Positions 5,242 to 6,217 of a stretch of DNA of 6,217 bases are shown here, one piece after another; positions within the stretch are counted from its first letter, which is position 1; every line of letters begins with the position of its first letter. A program made the translations under genes and the position numbers. Source of the stretch: Planctomycetia bacterium (GTDB taxonomy: Bacteria; Planctomycetota; Phycisphaerae; Phycisphaerales; SM1A02); NCBI GenBank assembly GCA_009936695.1, contig JAACEA010000537.1:1-6217 (forward strand), given 5' to 3'. A model generated the notes under the pieces. That model was not told the origin of the DNA. It saw only the letters and a program-made list of their open reading frames with translations, and made no database searches.

Positions 5242-6177
5242 TCACTCATCACACATCCACGCCCAGCAAGTGTTCCGGAGCCGGCCACGGATCGCGGCCG
5301 CGTTGGAGACGACGTCCTCCAGCCCCCCGGGATTGGTGCGACGGAGCGGCACCCCCGGGTGGGTGGACTCGAGCCCGAGAAAGGCGATCACCTTCTCGTA
5401 GGCGATCCTCGGATCGGCGAGGACGTCGTCTTCGTACACCAGCTGCAGCGCATCGCGTCCGCCGAGGACCGGGATCATCGCGTCACTCGACGCGAGCTCG
5501 GCCAGACCCTCCTCGATGGACATCGGCTTCGCCGCGAAGGAATGAAGCCGGTCGAGCGGCATTTCGAAAGGACGCTTCCCGCCGGCCGCATGATCACCTC
5601 GAACCCGCTTGTGCATGACTCCATGAATGGCTCCGCGCTCCGCCGAGATGAGACGACGGAGCTGATTTCGTCGCAGCAGGGTGATTCGCTGATCGGCACC
5701 CACGCCTGCCAGAAAGCGTTCGCAGGCCGCGATATCGGCCAGACCGAATGCCATGAGGTGCCGCGGCATCAGTTCGAAGCCGAATCGAGTACCGGGACTT
5801 CGCCAGAAGCGACGCTTCACCTCTTCGAACGGACACGCTCCCGGACGTGGCCCCAGATAGGCATCGGGGTATTCGTTCAGCCACCAACGCAGTCGCCTGC
5901 CGAGCGTCTCGTCGTCCCAATAGAGGTCGGGATGCTCCCCGAGCATCCGTGCGAGGACGGTGCTTCCGCAACGACCCGAGTGAATCATGCAGATCCGCCC
6001 CCCAACCGGGCCCCGAAGACGGCCGGCCATCTGGAGCATGCCTCCCACGAGCCGACGTCTCAAGCCCGGTGGTTCCACGGGCATCTGCGACCACCAACGT
6101 CCTCGGGTGAACCACTCGGATTCACCAGGAACACGCTTCTCCTGCTCAGCACATCGCCGATGCGATTCGACACTCAT
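5242..6177 (-). CDS. PAPS-dependent sulfotransferase family protein
   Basis: This 311-residue protein transfers sulfate from PAPS to an acceptor that the sequence does not identify. The 5'-phosphosulfate-binding loop is HSGRCGSTVLARML (residues 66-79), the usual P-loop-like SGS/CGST followed by a helix. The 3'-phosphate-binding segment is ITLLRRNQLRRLIS (165-178) with the typical Arg, Asn and Ser. Near the C-terminus, LVYEDDVLADP followed by VIAFLGL matches the family's terminal YEDL...FLGL pattern. There is no signal peptide, so it is probably cytosolic, where PAPS is made. The ATG at 6177 has no clear Shine-Dalgarno, and the frame stays open upstream to the window edge (40 bases, including a rare TTA codon), so the true start could be further upstream; ATG codons at residues 32 and 47 are other options. 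Possible relatives are Stf0-like or glycan sulfotransferases. Confidence 0.87.
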   Translation of the reverse strand: MSVESHRRCAEQEKRVPGESEWFTRGRWWSQMPVEPPGLRRRLVGGMLQMAGRLRGPVGGRICMIHSGRCGSTVLARMLGEHPDLYWDDETLGRRLRWWLNEYPDAYLGPRPGACPFEEVKRRFWRSPGTRFGFELMPRHLMAFGLADIAACERFLAGVGADQRITLLRRNQLRRLISAERGAIHGVMHKRVRGDHAAGGKRPFEMPLDRLHSFAAKPMSIEEGLAELASSDAMIPVLGGRDALQLVYEDDVLADPRIAYEKVIAFLGLESTHPGVPLRRTNPGGLEDVVSNAAAIRGRLRNTCWAWMCDE

Positions 6178-6217
6178 GATTGAATGGGGGTGGAAGAACC
6201 CCTTCGACCATCGTAAC
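6178..6217 (-). other. Upstream region of the sulfotransferase (partial)
   Basis: The last 40 bases of the window lie upstream of the sulfotransferase ATG. They hold a small inverted repeat, GGGGT (6187-6191) and ACCCC (6198-6202), with a 6-base loop. This is too short to call a terminator or operator. No in-frame stop interrupts the sulfotransferase frame here. Confidence 0.4.

Noticed and set aside
6187..6202. Hairpin upstream of the sulfotransferase
   Set aside because: A 5-base stem with a 6-base loop is expected by chance at this GC content and has no T tract or known operator similarity.

Overview
The window looks like two unrelated pieces of DNA joined near position 540-555. The left piece (1 to about 545) is eukaryote-like. 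It has 13 perfect GGTTAG (TTAGGG-type) telomeric units, then about 90 bases of degenerate telomeric variants, then about 375 bases of clearly lower GC. That last stretch carries an open reading frame on the minus strand with a lysine-rich, nuclear-localisation-like stretch. The right piece (about 545 to the end) is GC-rich, densely packed bacterial DNA. Tandem dockerin-like calcium loops of the 'CPADLN.DG.VNG.DLG' style at the end of a beta-helix protein, together with a sulfatase/SGNH fusion, a Tat-exported cyclase and a sulfotransferase, suggest a marine planctomycete, probably of the Phycisphaerae type. That assignment is inference from protein style, not from a marker gene.

Layout of the bacterial part: (1) the 3' portion of a secreted right-handed beta-helix protein with a dockerin-like tail, plus strand, whose 5' end is lost at the junction; (2) a TVP38/TMEM64 (VTT/DedA-like) membrane protein at 1375-2166; (3) a secreted sulfatase fused to a C-terminal SGNH/GDSL-type esterase domain at 2163-4190, starting at a GTG that overlaps the stop codon of gene 2 by 4 bases; (4) on the minus strand, ending only 10 bases from gene 3, a Tat-signal cyclase/kynurenine formamidase-like metal hydrolase (4201-5100) with a good Shine-Dalgarno; (5) upstream of it on the same strand, a PAPS-dependent sulfotransferase (5242-6177) whose reading frame stays open to the window edge.

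How the genes may work together: genes 2 and 3 are probably translationally coupled. Sulfatase and sulfotransferase genes sit within about 1.1 kb of each other but are convergent, so they are not one operon. The sulfatase-esterase fusion suggests paired removal of sulfate and acyl (for example acetyl) groups from a sulfated polysaccharide outside the cytoplasm; this is inference. I do not see a defence system, mobile element, CRISPR array or RNA gene. The most striking structural observation is the eukaryote/bacterium junction, which I regard as most likely an amplification or assembly chimera. The most interesting biology is the sulfatase-SGNH fusion with its non-canonical active-site blocks.
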